From Afipia sp049747295 (lineage in GTDB: Bacteria > Pseudomonadota > Alphaproteobacteria > Rhizobiales > Xanthobacteraceae): a stretch of DNA of 64,000 nucleotides. The number at the start of each line of letters is the position of its first letter. Position 1 is the first letter of the stretch. The DNA lies in assembly GCF_049747295.1 (NCBI RefSeq), contig NZ_JBMHJM010000001.1:4588001-4652000 (forward strand). The letters run 5' to 3'. This document shows, piece after piece, positions 6,689-14,854 of the stretch. The notes below the pieces were generated by a model. It was not told the origin of the DNA. It made no database searches and saw nothing but the letters and a program-made list of their open reading frames with translations. The translations under genes and the position numbers were made by a program.

Positions 6689-7417
6689 TCAAAGCGGTGG
6701 CTTCTTCAGATGAAGGTAACCCGGATTGAACTGGCCGATCTGTGCGAGCTTGCGCCAGTTCTGCACGGTGAGCGTGCCATGGCGGAAGTCCATGGTGCTT
6801 GTGGTGCGAAGCGTGTTGAGCGTGCGATTGACGGTGGCAATCGACATGCCAAGCGTTTCGCCCAATTGTGTGAGATCGATCGGCAGGTGAAAAGTGTTGT
6901 CTTTGATCAGGCTTGAGGCCCGCGCACGGTAAAACAATTCGCTGAACAGATGCGCCATCCGCGCTTCCATTGTTCTGGCGCTGTTGTTGGTGATCGCCTC
7001 ACGAAAGATCGCGGCATCGATCAAGGTTTCTCGCCAGATCGCGAATGCGACAGGCGGCCTGCGATCGAACGCCCTGATAATTTCTTTGTGCGGAATGGAG
7101 GCGATGACGGCGAGCCCGATCGCACACACCGCATGGTCCATTTCGTCGATGAATAGCGCCTGGGCGTCAGGAAGGTCGCCGGCCATGTGAAAGGAAAGAT
7201 ATTGCCGCTGCCCGTTGTCGAGCATGTGATAGCGCGCCACCATACCGGAGACCACCAACGCCGAGACTTTTGGCACATCGCCCTGACGGATGAAGTCCTC
7301 GCCGGGCTGAAGGTGGCGGATCTGATAGCTGAACGCGTTGATTTCCGCGACGTCGGCGGTGGTAAGGCGCGAGTGTTCTTTCAGCTTGCGCAGCAGGATC
7401 TGGGGAGGGAGTTGCAT
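6689..7417 (-). CDS. Crp/Fnr family transcriptional regulator
   Basis: A 242-residue regulator with a cyclic-nucleotide-binding-like beta-roll domain (about 25-140), a dimer helix (about 140-165) and a C-terminal winged HTH with the recognition motif LTQLGETLGMSIATVNRTLNTL (about 180-205). It lacks the N-terminal Cys cluster of FNR, so it is not an oxygen-sensing Fe-S type. The pattern fits the large group of alphaproteobacterial Crp/Fnr proteins of unknown ligand. A 6-2-6 palindrome lies about 35 bp upstream of the start and may be an autoregulatory site. Its stop is about 140 bp before the divergently unrelated His-rich gene. Confidence 0.85.
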   Translation of the reverse strand: MQLPPQILLRKLKEHSRLTTADVAEINAFSYQIRHLQPGEDFIRQGDVPKVSALVVSGMVARYHMLDNGQRQYLSFHMAGDLPDAQALFIDEMDHAVCAIGLAVIASIPHKEIIRAFDRRPPVAFAIWRETLIDAAIFREAITNNSARTMEARMAHLFSELFYRARASSLIKDNTFHLPIDLTQLGETLGMSIATVNRTLNTLRTTSTMDFRHGTLTVQNWRKLAQIGQFNPGYLHLKKPPL

Positions 7418-7451
7418 GGCTCGTCACTCCGGTGGCGATCACGACGCCATT

Positions 7452-7465
7452 GTATCAAATGATAC
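7452..7465. promoter_or_regulatory. palindrome upstream of Crp/Fnr gene
   Basis: GTATCA-AA-TGATAC is a perfect inverted repeat located 35-48 bp upstream of the Crp/Fnr start codon. It is not the FNR consensus (TTGAT-N4-ATCAA). A self-binding operator is possible. Confidence 0.4.
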
Positions 7466-7551
7466 GGCGGTGAGATCTTATCGAAAGTAACTTCGCAGAC
7501 GCTGGCAAGTTCAATCGCGGATGACCGCGCCGCCGGCCATTCGAGGTTTTC

Positions 7552-7764
7552 TTGCCTTACACCGCGTTGCTGTCGTTCATCCGCCGCCGCCTGTTTGCGT
7601 CCGCCCCGGCGGAGGGTCTCCCTGCGACTGTCTCGGAAGACGTGGCGGCATCGCCGATGTCGGATCGGGAACTGTCCCGTACGATCAAGGAGCTTCGCGA
7701 TTCCCCAGTCGCCGGCGGCGCGTTCCGTCGCGGCAAGGCGTCGGGTCGAAGAGAGCCGAAATGA
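7552..7764 (+). CDS. small hypothetical protein
   Basis: A 70-residue frame starting at TTG (an ATG at 7657 would give a shorter form). The sequence begins with a hydrophobic/basic segment (YTALLSFIRRRLF), has a helical SMSDRELSRTIKELRDS-like part and a basic tail. Third-codon positions are strongly G/C, as in real genes here, but no ribosome site is obvious. Family not recognised. Confidence 0.35.
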   Translation: MPYTALLSFIRRRLFASAPAEGLPATVSEDVAASPMSDRELSRTIKELRDSPVAGGAFRRGKASGRREPK

Positions 7765-7770
7765 TCACGG

Positions 7771-7840
7771 GTGTGGTGGTTCGGAAGTTCGCGACGAGGT
7801 ATGCCGCACGATGAGGCGAACTTCGGATTGGGGACGTTAG
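7771..7840. repeat. dispersed palindromic repeat, copy 1
   Basis: The left part GTGTGGTGGTTCGGAAGTTC matches the copy at 51290, and the right part (GCACGATGAGGCGAACTTCG followed by GATTGGGGACGTTAG) matches the copy at 51389. Internal arms GGAAGTTCGC and GCGAACTTC can pair. The terminal TTAG supplies the stop codon of the gene at 7837-8052. Confidence 0.65.
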
Positions 7841-8052
7841 AACCCGGTTTGAATTTCGCGCGCCTTGCGCTCGCGCTTCAACATGCGTTCATCGGGGAAG
7901 GGAAAGCCGAAGCGCTTTGCCTGCGCCTTTACGGACACGATACTACGGCGGAAGATCACGGCCGCGCGGGCGGCGGAGACGCCCGTCTCCACGAGATGCT
8001 TCAGGCGTTCGATATCGGCCGTTGTCCATGTCCGGTTGGTGATGTGGGTCAT
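7837..8052 (-). CDS. GcrA-like small HTH protein (paralogue)
   Basis: A 71-residue protein with W-x7-LKHLVETGVSAARAAVIFRRS, a probable HTH, then KAQAKRFGFPFPDE and a basic tail. It is clearly paralogous to the protein at 4341-4580. Its start overlaps the stop of the upstream gene by ATGA (8049-8052), so the two are translationally coupled. Its stop codon lies inside a palindromic repeat, suggesting that repeat insertion reshaped the C terminus. Role inferred as DNA binding from similarity to the GcrA N terminus. Confidence 0.6.
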   Translation of the reverse strand: MTHITNRTWTTADIERLKHLVETGVSAARAAVIFRRSIVSVKAQAKRFGFPFPDERMLKRERKAREIQTGF

Positions 8053-8243
8053 GCACGTTTGCCTTCCGGTCCGCGGAGACCCGGTGAATTAAGCCAGCCT
8101 TCAAGCCGCGCGGCCGCCTCGAGCTCATTCGCCCGTTCGAGAAGCTCGTCTCTCACGTGTCCTTGAGGGGCTTTGCGTGCCTGATCCCGGCACTGCTCCG
8201 CCAGTTTTCGCCATTTGGCCTGGGTTGCCTGGGTCTCGCTCAT
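8049..8243 (-). CDS. small helical protein (paralogue family)
   Basis: A 64-residue soluble protein with the pattern KWRKLAEQCRDQAR-x-A, HVRDELLERANELEAAARLEGWL. The same layout (Y/F-R-x-x-A-E-x-C-x-x-L-A ... R-x-x-x-x-x-A-x-x-W-x-x-L-A ... L) is seen in the proteins at 17211-17399 and 39714-39923, so this is probably a divergent third member. A CAGGAG site lies upstream of the ATG at 8243. It forms a two-gene operon with the HTH gene downstream. Function unknown. Confidence 0.6.
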   Translation of the reverse strand: MSETQATQAKWRKLAEQCRDQARKAPQGHVRDELLERANELEAAARLEGWLNSPGLRGPEGKRA

Positions 8244-8366
8244 GAGCCACTCCTGTACGCCAAACGAAATCGTGAACGCGACGCAATTCGGAGTGATTCC
8301 ACTCGTCATGTTCCACCTTGGAGAGGAGGTGGCAGCGTGTCTGTCCGATTGCCGACGCAGGCGCGA

Positions 8367-9077
8367 TTAATTTTTCGCGACGCTGAGAAGCTTGCCTTCC
8401 AGCTCCTTGACCGTGCCGTAACACTCGCAGGTGGATTCTTTCATGCCTTCGAGGTTCACGATGCGGATATTGCCGCGGCTGTACTCGATCAGGCCCGCGG
8501 CCTGCAGCCGATGTGCGGTTACGCTCAGGGTGCTGCGCTGCACACCGAGCATCTGGGCCAGGAATTCCTGGGTCAGCGACAGCTTTTCGCTCCCGGCGAG
8601 GTCCCGGCACCGCAACAGCCATCGGCAAAGCCGCGCTTCGAGTGGATGCTTGGCAATACAGGCGATCGACTGCTGGGCTTGCAGAAACAGGATCTGGTCG
8701 TGCCGGTAAATCGCCTGGCGAAAGCCCGGACTTGCAGCGGCGATTTTCCGGGTAACACCGATGTCGAGAGCAAAGCCGGCACCGGACATCTGCACGACGG
8801 CGGTGTTCATCGCCATCGTATCGTTCAGCACAGCTGACGCGCCCACAATGCCATCATTGCCGACCATGCCGGCCTCGACGCCGTCGCCGCTGCTTAAATG
8901 GACGACGAAGGACATGATGCCCGACGTCGGGATGGTCAGTGCGCGGATCGGCCGCTCAGGGCCGTACAGCACATGCATCAGCGGCAGTTTGACCGCGGTC
9001 AACTCCGGCTGAATGGCGGCGAAATCCTGGTCGCTCAGGGCGCGCAGGAAGGCGTTGTTGGGCCGCTCGGTGGACAT
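8367..9077 (-). CDS. Crp/Fnr family transcriptional regulator
   Basis: A 236-residue protein with a Crp-like sensor domain (about 20-135) and a C-terminal winged helix containing LTQEFLAQMLGVQRSTLSVTAHRL (about 168-191). It lacks FNR-type cysteines in the N terminus. Two Cys near the C terminus (CECYG) are unusual. This subgroup (short, with the conserved HPLEARLCRWLLRCRD segment) is widespread in Bradyrhizobium relatives without known ligand. A perfect CTTATG-n6-CATAAG palindrome is 30 bp upstream. Unrelated in sequence detail to the other Crp/Fnr gene at 6689-7417. Confidence 0.85.
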   Translation of the reverse strand: MSTERPNNAFLRALSDQDFAAIQPELTAVKLPLMHVLYGPERPIRALTIPTSGIMSFVVHLSSGDGVEAGMVGNDGIVGASAVLNDTMAMNTAVVQMSGAGFALDIGVTRKIAAASPGFRQAIYRHDQILFLQAQQSIACIAKHPLEARLCRWLLRCRDLAGSEKLSLTQEFLAQMLGVQRSTLSVTAHRLQAAGLIEYSRGNIRIVNLEGMKESTCECYGTVKELEGKLLSVAKN

Positions 9078-9523
9078 GCGGTTGTCCCTCCGGAAGAAGC
9101 GGAGGACTTATGCTGCGACATAAGCCCAGCCGACGATGGAATTGTGCGCCGAATGTGTGCGCGAAAGCGAGTCCTATGTATGCAGTGGTCACGCGCCTGT
9201 GACGCCGTAACATAGATCAGTCAATGGGACTGACGGATCGACTGCCCGCTGCGCCGATGTGAAGGCGGCGACGAGGCGGCATTACGGCAGTCGTCATCCA
9301 GAACAAACAGCGGGACAGCAGCTGAGAAGACTCGCTGTCTCGCCACGTCGCCAGGCGGTGATCGCCGCGAACGCCATCAACCTCGTCACACCTATCCCCT
9401 GAAAGAGATTCTCGATCTGCGCTGTCTTCGCGGCGCGCTGCACGTGCGTGCGCATTGAACGTCGCGCCGATCCAGAATCCGCGCCGGACGGTATCCGGCA
9501 TTTTATAAGAGAGAGAAGACTTA
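9078..9523. other. 446-bp intergenic region
   Basis: It separates a Crp/Fnr gene from the tail-fibre-like gene. It holds CTTATG-n6-CATAAG (9107-9124), a perfect 6-bp inverted repeat 30 bp upstream of the Crp/Fnr start and a candidate operator, and a short CCTCCG/CGGAGG hairpin at about 9088-9107. I see no convincing gene in the remainder. Confidence 0.4.
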
Positions 9524-10636
9524 ATGACAGTCTCGACCTTCGTTCCCACTGCCGCTGGCAATCAGTCGGTCAATTCCTACACCGGTGCCATCGACGGAGA
9601 CTTCTCCGTCCTGACGCGCCTCGGTGTCGCCTTCGCGCCGCATGCGCAGGCGATCCCGACCATGACCGTCGCGCTCGATGCCGGGCATATCTTCAACGGA
9701 ACGGATCTGACGGAAGTCCCGCCGCAAACTACGACGGCGATCACCGCGCCTGTCACCGATCCGCGCATTGATCGCGTGGTGATCGATCGGCTCACCGGCG
9801 TCGTGTCGGTGGTCACGGGTTCGGAAAGCGCAGCGCCGGTGGCGCCAGCGTTTCCCGCCGGCACGGTGCCGGTGGCGCGCGTGCTGTTGCAGCCGGGGAT
9901 GACGGTCATCACCAATGACGCGATCACCGATGAGCGCAGTCTCTACAGCCTTGGTTCGTCCGGCTCGACGGGGGGCGGTGGTCTGCTCAACGTGCAGGTG
10001 TTCTCGACGCCAGGTACGTACACCTACACACCGACGCCGGGTACGAACAAAATCATCGTGGAAGTGCAGGGTGCTGGGGGTAATGGTGGCAATGCCTCGT
10101 CGCAGACAAACAGGCCGGGGTGTGGCTGCGGGGGAGCGTCCGGAGCTTATGCAAAATCATTTCTGACCAGCGGTTTTCCGAGCGTCGCAGTTGTCGTCGG
10201 TGTGCCTGGTTTTGGTGGATCTTCCAGCTTTGGAAGCATCACCGCACCGGGAGGCTTTGGTGGTAACAGCGGCAATGAGACAAATCCGCCGACGTTGCCT
10301 CTCCTAAACTATTGTTCGCTTCCGCCGATAACGCCCGTTGCCACCGGTGGAAATATTGTGAATGCAAGTTGCGGCGTAGGGAGGCCCGGGTTTGTCCTTG
10401 GCCTAATGGAGAATACTGCGGCCGCTATGTGCCAGATTCAAGGAGGCGTGGGGGCCGCTTCGAAGTTTGGTCCGGGTGGGGATGCTGGCATCGTCGCAAC
10501 CGGCCATCGCAATGGCCGGGACGCCGGGGCACCCGGCGCCGGGGGTGGCGGAGCAATCGCTCTTGCGTCCGAGCCCGGGACGTACCTCGGCGGCAAAGGA
10601 GCCAACGGCATCGTCATGGTCTACGAATATGCCTGA
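9524..10636 (+). CDS. glycine-rich phage-tail-fibre-like protein
   Basis: A 370-residue protein. The first 130-140 residues resemble N-terminal attachment parts of phage tail or appendage proteins (segments such as PRIDRVVIDRLTGVVSVVTGSESAAPVAPAFPAGTVPVARVLLQPGMT, read as separate short motifs). Then comes a Ser/Gly linker (about 148-154) and a C-terminal Gly-rich domain starting PGTYTYTPTPGTNKIIVEVQGAGG, the type found at tips of phage fibres. The C-terminal part also has several Cys (GCGCGG), which is odd. No phage structural genes surround it. It could be a domesticated phage fibre or a surface adhesin; there is no signal peptide. Confidence 0.6.
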   Translation: MTVSTFVPTAAGNQSVNSYTGAIDGDFSVLTRLGVAFAPHAQAIPTMTVALDAGHIFNGTDLTEVPPQTTTAITAPVTDPRIDRVVIDRLTGVVSVVTGSESAAPVAPAFPAGTVPVARVLLQPGMTVITNDAITDERSLYSLGSSGSTGGGGLLNVQVFSTPGTYTYTPTPGTNKIIVEVQGAGGNGGNASSQTNRPGCGCGGASGAYAKSFLTSGFPSVAVVVGVPGFGGSSSFGSITAPGGFGGNSGNETNPPTLPLLNYCSLPPITPVATGGNIVNASCGVGRPGFVLGLMENTAAAMCQIQGGVGAASKFGPGGDAGIVATGHRNGRDAGAPGAGGGGAIALASEPGTYLGGKGANGIVMVYEYA

Positions 10637-10685
10637 TCGTCGCGCAGTCGTTTAAGCAAACGGCACCTCTCTACACATGCAGGCC

Positions 10686-10715
10686 GCGTCCGGATCATTC
10701 CGGGCGCTTTTTTTT
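10686..10715 (+). terminator. rho-independent terminator
   Basis: GCGTCCGGA (10686-10694) and TCCGGGCGC (10699-10707) pair with one G-U, followed by eight T residues. It lies about 50 bp after the tail-fibre-like gene. Confidence 0.8.
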
Positions 10716-10993
10716 GCTTTTCAGATTCCATTTCGAAGAACGGAGACAGTCGGCGCTCGGCTCCCGTCAGGGAGCGGTCGTGTCAGAAATCATCATCGTT
10801 CCATTGCGTGGAATATTTTGTGAATCTTGTGTGACAAATGAGGTGCTGTACACCGCGCCGCTTTGGTTATTCCGGGCGCGAGTAAAAATATTTTTGCGCT
10901 TATTGAGACGCACCCTCATTTTATTTAGCACCCGATTAATAGCTCGCGGTCATTTTCCGAGCTGTCATGCACAGGCATGATTTGGAAATTGGA
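10716..10993. other. intergenic region before the chemoreceptor
   Basis: No gene is seen here. The sequence is more A/T-rich than its surroundings between about 10860 and 10940, consistent with a promoter region for the downstream chemoreceptor, but I could not assign a sigma-factor motif. Confidence 0.3.
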
Positions 10994-12670
10994 ATGAACA
11001 TGATGCGCGTCACGTTGAAGACGTCCCTGATCGCAGTGCTCTCTTTGCTTGTCGTCATGATCGCGGGTGAGGGGTGGTACGGCATCACCCAGGTCGACAA
11101 GATCAATTCCTCTGCCCAGGACATCGACACCAACTGGATGCCGTCGATCAAGGCGCTCGGCGATTTGAAATACCTCGCCACGCGCATCCGCCTCGATGCA
11201 ACGCATGTCGCGACCACGGAAGGCGAAAGCCGTCGCACGCGGGTCAAGACGCTGAACGAGCACATGGAAGCGATGGAACTTGCCGGCAAGCAATACGAGA
11301 AGCTCATCGCGAACGCCGATGAGCGAAAATACTGGACCGCTTTCAGCGAGAAATGGCAGGGCTATCTGAAACTGCAGCAGGAGGCGCTGTCGCAGGATCG
11401 CGACCAGCTGGGCAGCCTATTCAGCCCCAAAAACGGCACGACCTATCTCGATTCCCTGAAGCCGCTCGACGAGGACATTGCCTTCAACAACATCGCGGCG
11501 AAGCAGGCGACCAGCGGCGCCCAAGGCATCTTTGATAGTGCCCAGCGCTCCATGATCGGTCTGGCGGTGGTAGCGATCCTGATCGGTCTCTCGGCCATCG
11601 CCTTTGTGGTATTGTGGCTGGCCGCGCCGCTGCAGAAGCTCAACGACGCCTTGCAGGCGATGGCTGACGGCGATGTTCATTCGGAAGTCCCCGGCGCCTC
11701 CCGTAGCGATGAGATCGGCGATATCGCCAAGACCGTCACCATCATTCGCCGGAACGCCGAGAACGAAGCGCTCGCGAAAGCGGACGAGGCCGCCCGCGAA
11801 ACCCTGGCCCGCGCGGCGCAGCGCAAGGCCGACATGAACGCGCTGGCGGATCGGTTTGAGGCCGCGGTAGGCCAGATCATCGATCGCGTCTCCTCGTCCT
11901 CGACCGAGCTGGAGGCCGCCGCGGGATCGCTGACCGAGATCGCCGGCACCACGCAGGGCCTTGCGGTGAATGTCGCCTCGGCCTCGTCGCAGGCGTCGAG
12001 CAATGTCCAGTCGGTGGCATCCGCCACCGAAGAGATGGCCTCGTCGGTGAGGGAGATCGGCCGTCAGGTGGAAATGTCGACGCGCATCTCGGCGGACGCG
12101 GTTCAGCAGGCGCAGGTCACCGATCAGCGCATTGCGGATCTCACGAAGGCGGCGGCGCGCATCGGCGACGTCAGCGAGTTCATCAAGACCATCGCAGGCC
12201 AGACCAACCTGCTGGCGCTCAACGCCACCATCGAAGCGGCGCGTGCGGGCGACGCGGGCCGGGGCTTCGCGGTGGTCGCGGCCGAAGTAAAAGAGTTGGC
12301 GGCGCAGACTGCCAAGGCGACCCAGGAAATCGCCGAGCAGATTGCCGGCATTCAATCGGCGACGAACGATTCAGCCAGCGCCATTCAGGATGTCGGCACC
12401 ACCATTTCCAATATCTCGCGCATCGCCACCACCATCGCCGCGGCGGTGGAAGAGCAGGGCATGGTGACGCAGGAGATCGCGCGGAACGTGCAGCAGGCGG
12501 CTGCCGGCACCAACGATGTCGCCTCCAACATCAATCGCGTCAACGAAGGCGCGGCATCCACCGGCTCGTCTTCGGTTCAGGTGCTCTCATCAGCCAAGGC
12601 GCTGGCAGATGAGAGCAATCGCCTGAAGCTCGAGGTGCGGGAGTTCCTGCACACCGTGCGCGCGGCATGA
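10994..12670 (+). CDS. methyl-accepting chemotaxis protein
   Basis: A 558-residue receptor: N-terminal membrane helix (about 8-28), a periplasmic helical ligand domain of the four-helix-bundle type (about 29-175), a second membrane helix (about 180-205), a HAMP domain (about 205-260), and the cytoplasmic signalling domain with the hairpin tip QTNLLALNATIEAARAG at 403-419. It would signal through CheA/CheW. No chemotaxis genes are adjacent. The ATG at 10994 places the first helix normally; 10967 is an alternative. The ligand is unknown. Confidence 0.9.
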   Translation: MNMMRVTLKTSLIAVLSLLVVMIAGEGWYGITQVDKINSSAQDIDTNWMPSIKALGDLKYLATRIRLDATHVATTEGESRRTRVKTLNEHMEAMELAGKQYEKLIANADERKYWTAFSEKWQGYLKLQQEALSQDRDQLGSLFSPKNGTTYLDSLKPLDEDIAFNNIAAKQATSGAQGIFDSAQRSMIGLAVVAILIGLSAIAFVVLWLAAPLQKLNDALQAMADGDVHSEVPGASRSDEIGDIAKTVTIIRRNAENEALAKADEAARETLARAAQRKADMNALADRFEAAVGQIIDRVSSSSTELEAAAGSLTEIAGTTQGLAVNVASASSQASSNVQSVASATEEMASSVREIGRQVEMSTRISADAVQQAQVTDQRIADLTKAAARIGDVSEFIKTIAGQTNLLALNATIEAARAGDAGRGFAVVAAEVKELAAQTAKATQEIAEQIAGIQSATNDSASAIQDVGTTISNISRIATTIAAAVEEQGMVTQEIARNVQQAAAGTNDVASNINRVNEGAASTGSSSVQVLSSAKALADESNRLKLEVREFLHTVRAA

Positions 12671-12686
12671 GGAACAAGATGCTTCT

Positions 12687-12715
12687 AAAAAGAGGCCCGG
12701 CGCGAAGCCGGGCTC
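12687..12715 (-). terminator. terminator of the LprI-like gene
   Basis: On the minus strand GAGCCCGGC and GCCGGGCCTC pair around a TTCGC loop and run into a T-run (complement of 12687-12690). It is about 75 bp past the stop of the gene at 12789, and just after the end of the convergent chemoreceptor. Confidence 0.7.
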
Positions 12716-12788
12716 AAGTTCGCTGGAGAGTCGGATATTTGCTTCCAATTCAGCGGGCAGAGTTGGCGGCCCGGTTAAATGGCCGCCG

Positions 12789-13289
12789 TCATTTTCGTGG
12801 CGACATATCCTGAGCGAAGATGCGCAGATAAATCGCGCGCCGCGCGGTCTCGCGGTTGTCGCATGACGCCATCATAGGATTGGCCATCGAGCCCTGAAAG
12901 TAATCGTAGTAGAACGCGCAGCTCAGATCGCGGGTCTGGATCCATGAGCGTTGCATGGCTCTCAGCTTTTGCTGTTGCTCCGGCTCGAGGCCATCCATCA
13001 TTGTCTTGTAGGAGTCGTTCAGGATCTTGTCCCAGACCGCCTGTTCGCGGTTGAAGCATTCGATCTGCTGAGCCGGCGGGACGCCGTCCTCATCGTCGTT
13101 CATGCAGGGACTGGCGATCTTCCTGACACAAGCCTCATAGGCCTCTTGCGGCGCGATGCCCTTGTCGAAGGACTGAAGGCAGGCCGTGATCGTCTTGATG
13201 TCGCGTGGGTCCGGCCCTTCAGCGCGGGCAGCATGGGAAGCCAGCAGGCACAGGGCGGATAGGAGGCCAAAGGCGAGGCGGCGGATCAT
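12789..13289 (-). CDS. LprI-like (DUF1311) periplasmic protein
   Basis: A 166-residue protein with a signal peptide (MIRRLAFGLLSALCLLASHAA, read in two parts, cleavage near 23). The mature region carries the DUF1311/lysozyme-inhibitor LprI pattern: ECFNREQAVWDKILNDSYK, QKLRAMQRSWIQTRDLSC and a terminal C-rich part that would form disulfides. Family members bind or inhibit c-type lysozyme or act in envelope stress. The ATG at 13289 gives the signal peptide; 13325 is a longer alternative. Single gene ended by the hairpin near 12700. Confidence 0.7.
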   Translation of the reverse strand: MIRRLAFGLLSALCLLASHAARAEGPDPRDIKTITACLQSFDKGIAPQEAYEACVRKIASPCMNDDEDGVPPAQQIECFNREQAVWDKILNDSYKTMMDGLEPEQQQKLRAMQRSWIQTRDLSCAFYYDYFQGSMANPMMASCDNRETARRAIYLRIFAQDMSPRK

Positions 13290-13451
13290 GGTCGATGGTC
13301 CCGAAAGAAGAGGCGTCCTCTTCATAGTCGCGACCGGAAGCTTGCGGGTTCGCTGGTCCAGCCGCTTATTCGCTGATGCCAGGTGCGACGTGTAGGCCGG
13401 GCATGAGGGAGGCCGAAGATCACCCCCGGGTCCGATAACCTCCACGGAACA

Positions 13452-13477
13452 GGAACGCTTGCCGCTTGCGACGCGTT
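13452..13477 (+). promoter_or_regulatory. EcfG-type promoter
   Basis: GGAAC (13452-13456), a 17-bp spacer and CGTT (13474-13477) match the alphaproteobacterial general-stress consensus exactly. The ATG of the exported Gly/Pro-rich protein is 58 bp downstream of the -10. Confidence 0.65.
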
Positions 13478-13534
13478 GGAACTGGTACGTTCGATTAAGG
13501 GATGCCGCTTGGCCTGCGTCAACAGGACGGAGTT

Positions 13535-13954
13535 ATGAAACGCGCCGGCGCGATAGCTTTTGCCTTGGGCGGGGTCATCATAAGCTCGCCGGCTGGCGCT
13601 ATCCCGGCGTATCGGGCTGATGCGTCCGGCGTGTGCGCCGATCTGCTCCAAGTCCAGATGAGTGGCGAGAGAAGCGGTGTCCATTCAGGCATCCGCCCCG
13701 GCATGCAGACCGGCATTCGTCCGGGATATCAGCCGGGCTACGCCGGCACCGGCGCGATTCCCGGCGGTTACGGCTTCGGACCGAACAGCGCCATCGCCTC
13801 CGGCGTGGCGCGCGGCGTTCTCCCGCCCTCGAAGACCAACCCGATGGTGGCGGGGCAGCAGCCCGCGCCGGGCTATTGTTGGTATTACACCAATCGGTCG
13901 CGCACCCGCGGCTTCTGGGATGTGTGCCCGGATCGCGCGCCGCGCCGTAATTGA
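13535..13954 (+). CDS. exported Gly/Pro-rich small protein
   Basis: A 139-residue precursor with a signal peptide (MKRAGAIAFALGGVIISSPAGA cleaved near residue 22, read in parts). The mature protein has a Gly/Pro-rich middle with imperfect repeats of GIRPG/GYQPG (around residues 50-75) and a C-terminal Cys/Trp part (YCWYYTNRSRTRGFWDVCP) whose two Cys may pair. This ending is seen in small periplasmic proteins of Bradyrhizobium relatives of unknown role. A GGAG site precedes the ATG at 13535; the longer frame from 13502 is unlikely. An exact EcfG-type promoter upstream suggests general-stress control. Confidence 0.65.
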   Translation: MKRAGAIAFALGGVIISSPAGAIPAYRADASGVCADLLQVQMSGERSGVHSGIRPGMQTGIRPGYQPGYAGTGAIPGGYGFGPNSAIASGVARGVLPPSKTNPMVAGQQPAPGYCWYYTNRSRTRGFWDVCPDRAPRRN

Positions 13955-14124
13955 TGCGCCGCAATCATCAGCCTGTCTTCCTTCGCGTGTAGATTGCGAA
14001 AGTCACGAATGCGAATCGACGCTGTTGTAAACAGGCGGCGGCTTGTCCACCTTTCAATGCGCTTGTCGGCACCGCCGGACTCACCGTAACCAAGGTCACC
14101 TCACGACGTTGCTGGACTTACGAC

Positions 14125-14313
14125 ATGGTTCTTCATTCTCCTGATCTCCCCAAGACTGGGTATGCGCTCGAGATCGACGGTCGCATCAAGACCGAATTCA
14201 GCACCAAGGAAGGCGCCGAACGCGGTGCACTCGAGCTGAAGCGCCGTTTTCCGACGCTGCAGATCCGCGTGTACGATGCCGCAACGCAATTGCGGCACGA
14301 CGTTCACGCGTAA
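14125..14313 (+). CDS. small conserved-type hypothetical protein
   Basis: A 62-residue soluble protein (GYALEIDGRIKTEFSTKEGA, then ERGALELKRRFPTLQIRVYDA) that looks like a compact alpha/beta fold with a conserved-looking core. No domain recognised. The frame is GC-rich at third positions. It stands alone just before a palindromic repeat copy. Confidence 0.55.
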   Translation: MVLHSPDLPKTGYALEIDGRIKTEFSTKEGAERGALELKRRFPTLQIRVYDAATQLRHDVHA

Positions 14314-14349
14314 AGCTTTTCTCTGGTGGCTAGCAAAATATAAGCTCCA

Positions 14350-14418
14350 GTGTCCTTTCGAATTCGAAGTTTGCTACGCTGTGCGCTGCAGTATGGGGCG
14401 ACTTCGGATTCCGGGCAC
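14350..14418. repeat. dispersed palindromic repeat, copy 2 (divergent)
   Basis: GTGTCCTTTCGAATTCGAAG at the left end and GACTTCGGATTCCGGGCAC at the right end are imperfect inverted repeats of each other and match the ends of the copy at 51389-51464. The centre (CTGTGCGCTGCAGTATGGGG) also matches its counterpart (GAGCGCGCTGCACGATGAGG). Confidence 0.6.
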
Positions 14419-14583
14419 GAGTTCCGCTGACTACTCAGCGTTGCGCTGCCGCAAAATTCGTGGCGGCGCAATTTGAGAACGCTTGGGTTGGCCGTCACAT
14501 CGCCATTGTTAACAGCGCTAATGCCTCCGCTGCTGCGCGCCTGCATGTGAGCAGCACAAAGCTGTGCTTGCAGCGTGTGCCGA

Positions 14584-14608
14584 GGAACGCTTAGACTTGG
14601 TCAACGTT
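14584..14608 (+). promoter_or_regulatory. EcfG-type promoter
   Basis: GGAAC (14584-14588), a 16-bp spacer and CGTT (14605-14608) match the general-stress consensus exactly. The next ATG (14637) lies 28 bp after the -10. Confidence 0.65.
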
Positions 14609-14636
14609 GAAGAGCATCAAGCGGGGGTGCCTTCGG

Positions 14637-14831
14637 ATGAAGCGACTGGCTCGGTGGTTCAAAATTTTCTTTCGCAGGGGACAGCGCCCGGTCTCCGATG
14701 ATGATTTGCCGTTTACGAACGAAGAGTTTGCGCGGCTGATCGCAAGCGGTAGATCCGAGGACATGAAGATCCTCGCGCGCGGCTTGTCTCGCCCTAACCG
14801 CTCATCGCGTATTGAACTGGAATCGTCCTGA
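14637..14831 (+). CDS. small hypothetical protein under EcfG-type promoter
   Basis: A 64-residue protein with a strongly basic aromatic N terminus (MKRLARWFKIFFRRGQR) followed by an acidic, probably helical region (DDDLPFTNEEFARLI) and a polar tail. The amphipathic basic start could bind membrane. The ATG at 14637 is preferred to the TTG at 14607 because the TTG overlaps the -10 of the upstream promoter. The consensus promoter is the best evidence that this is a gene. Confidence 0.5.
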   Translation: MKRLARWFKIFFRRGQRPVSDDDLPFTNEEFARLIASGRSEDMKILARGLSRPNRSSRIELESS

Positions 14832-14854
14832 TCGCGGTGTAAACGTGCGATCGC

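Noticed and set aside
1434..10636. A prophage spanning the lysis-like cassette and the tail-fibre-like gene
   Set aside because: The genes between are ordinary chromosomal genes and no integrase, capsid, portal or terminase gene is present.
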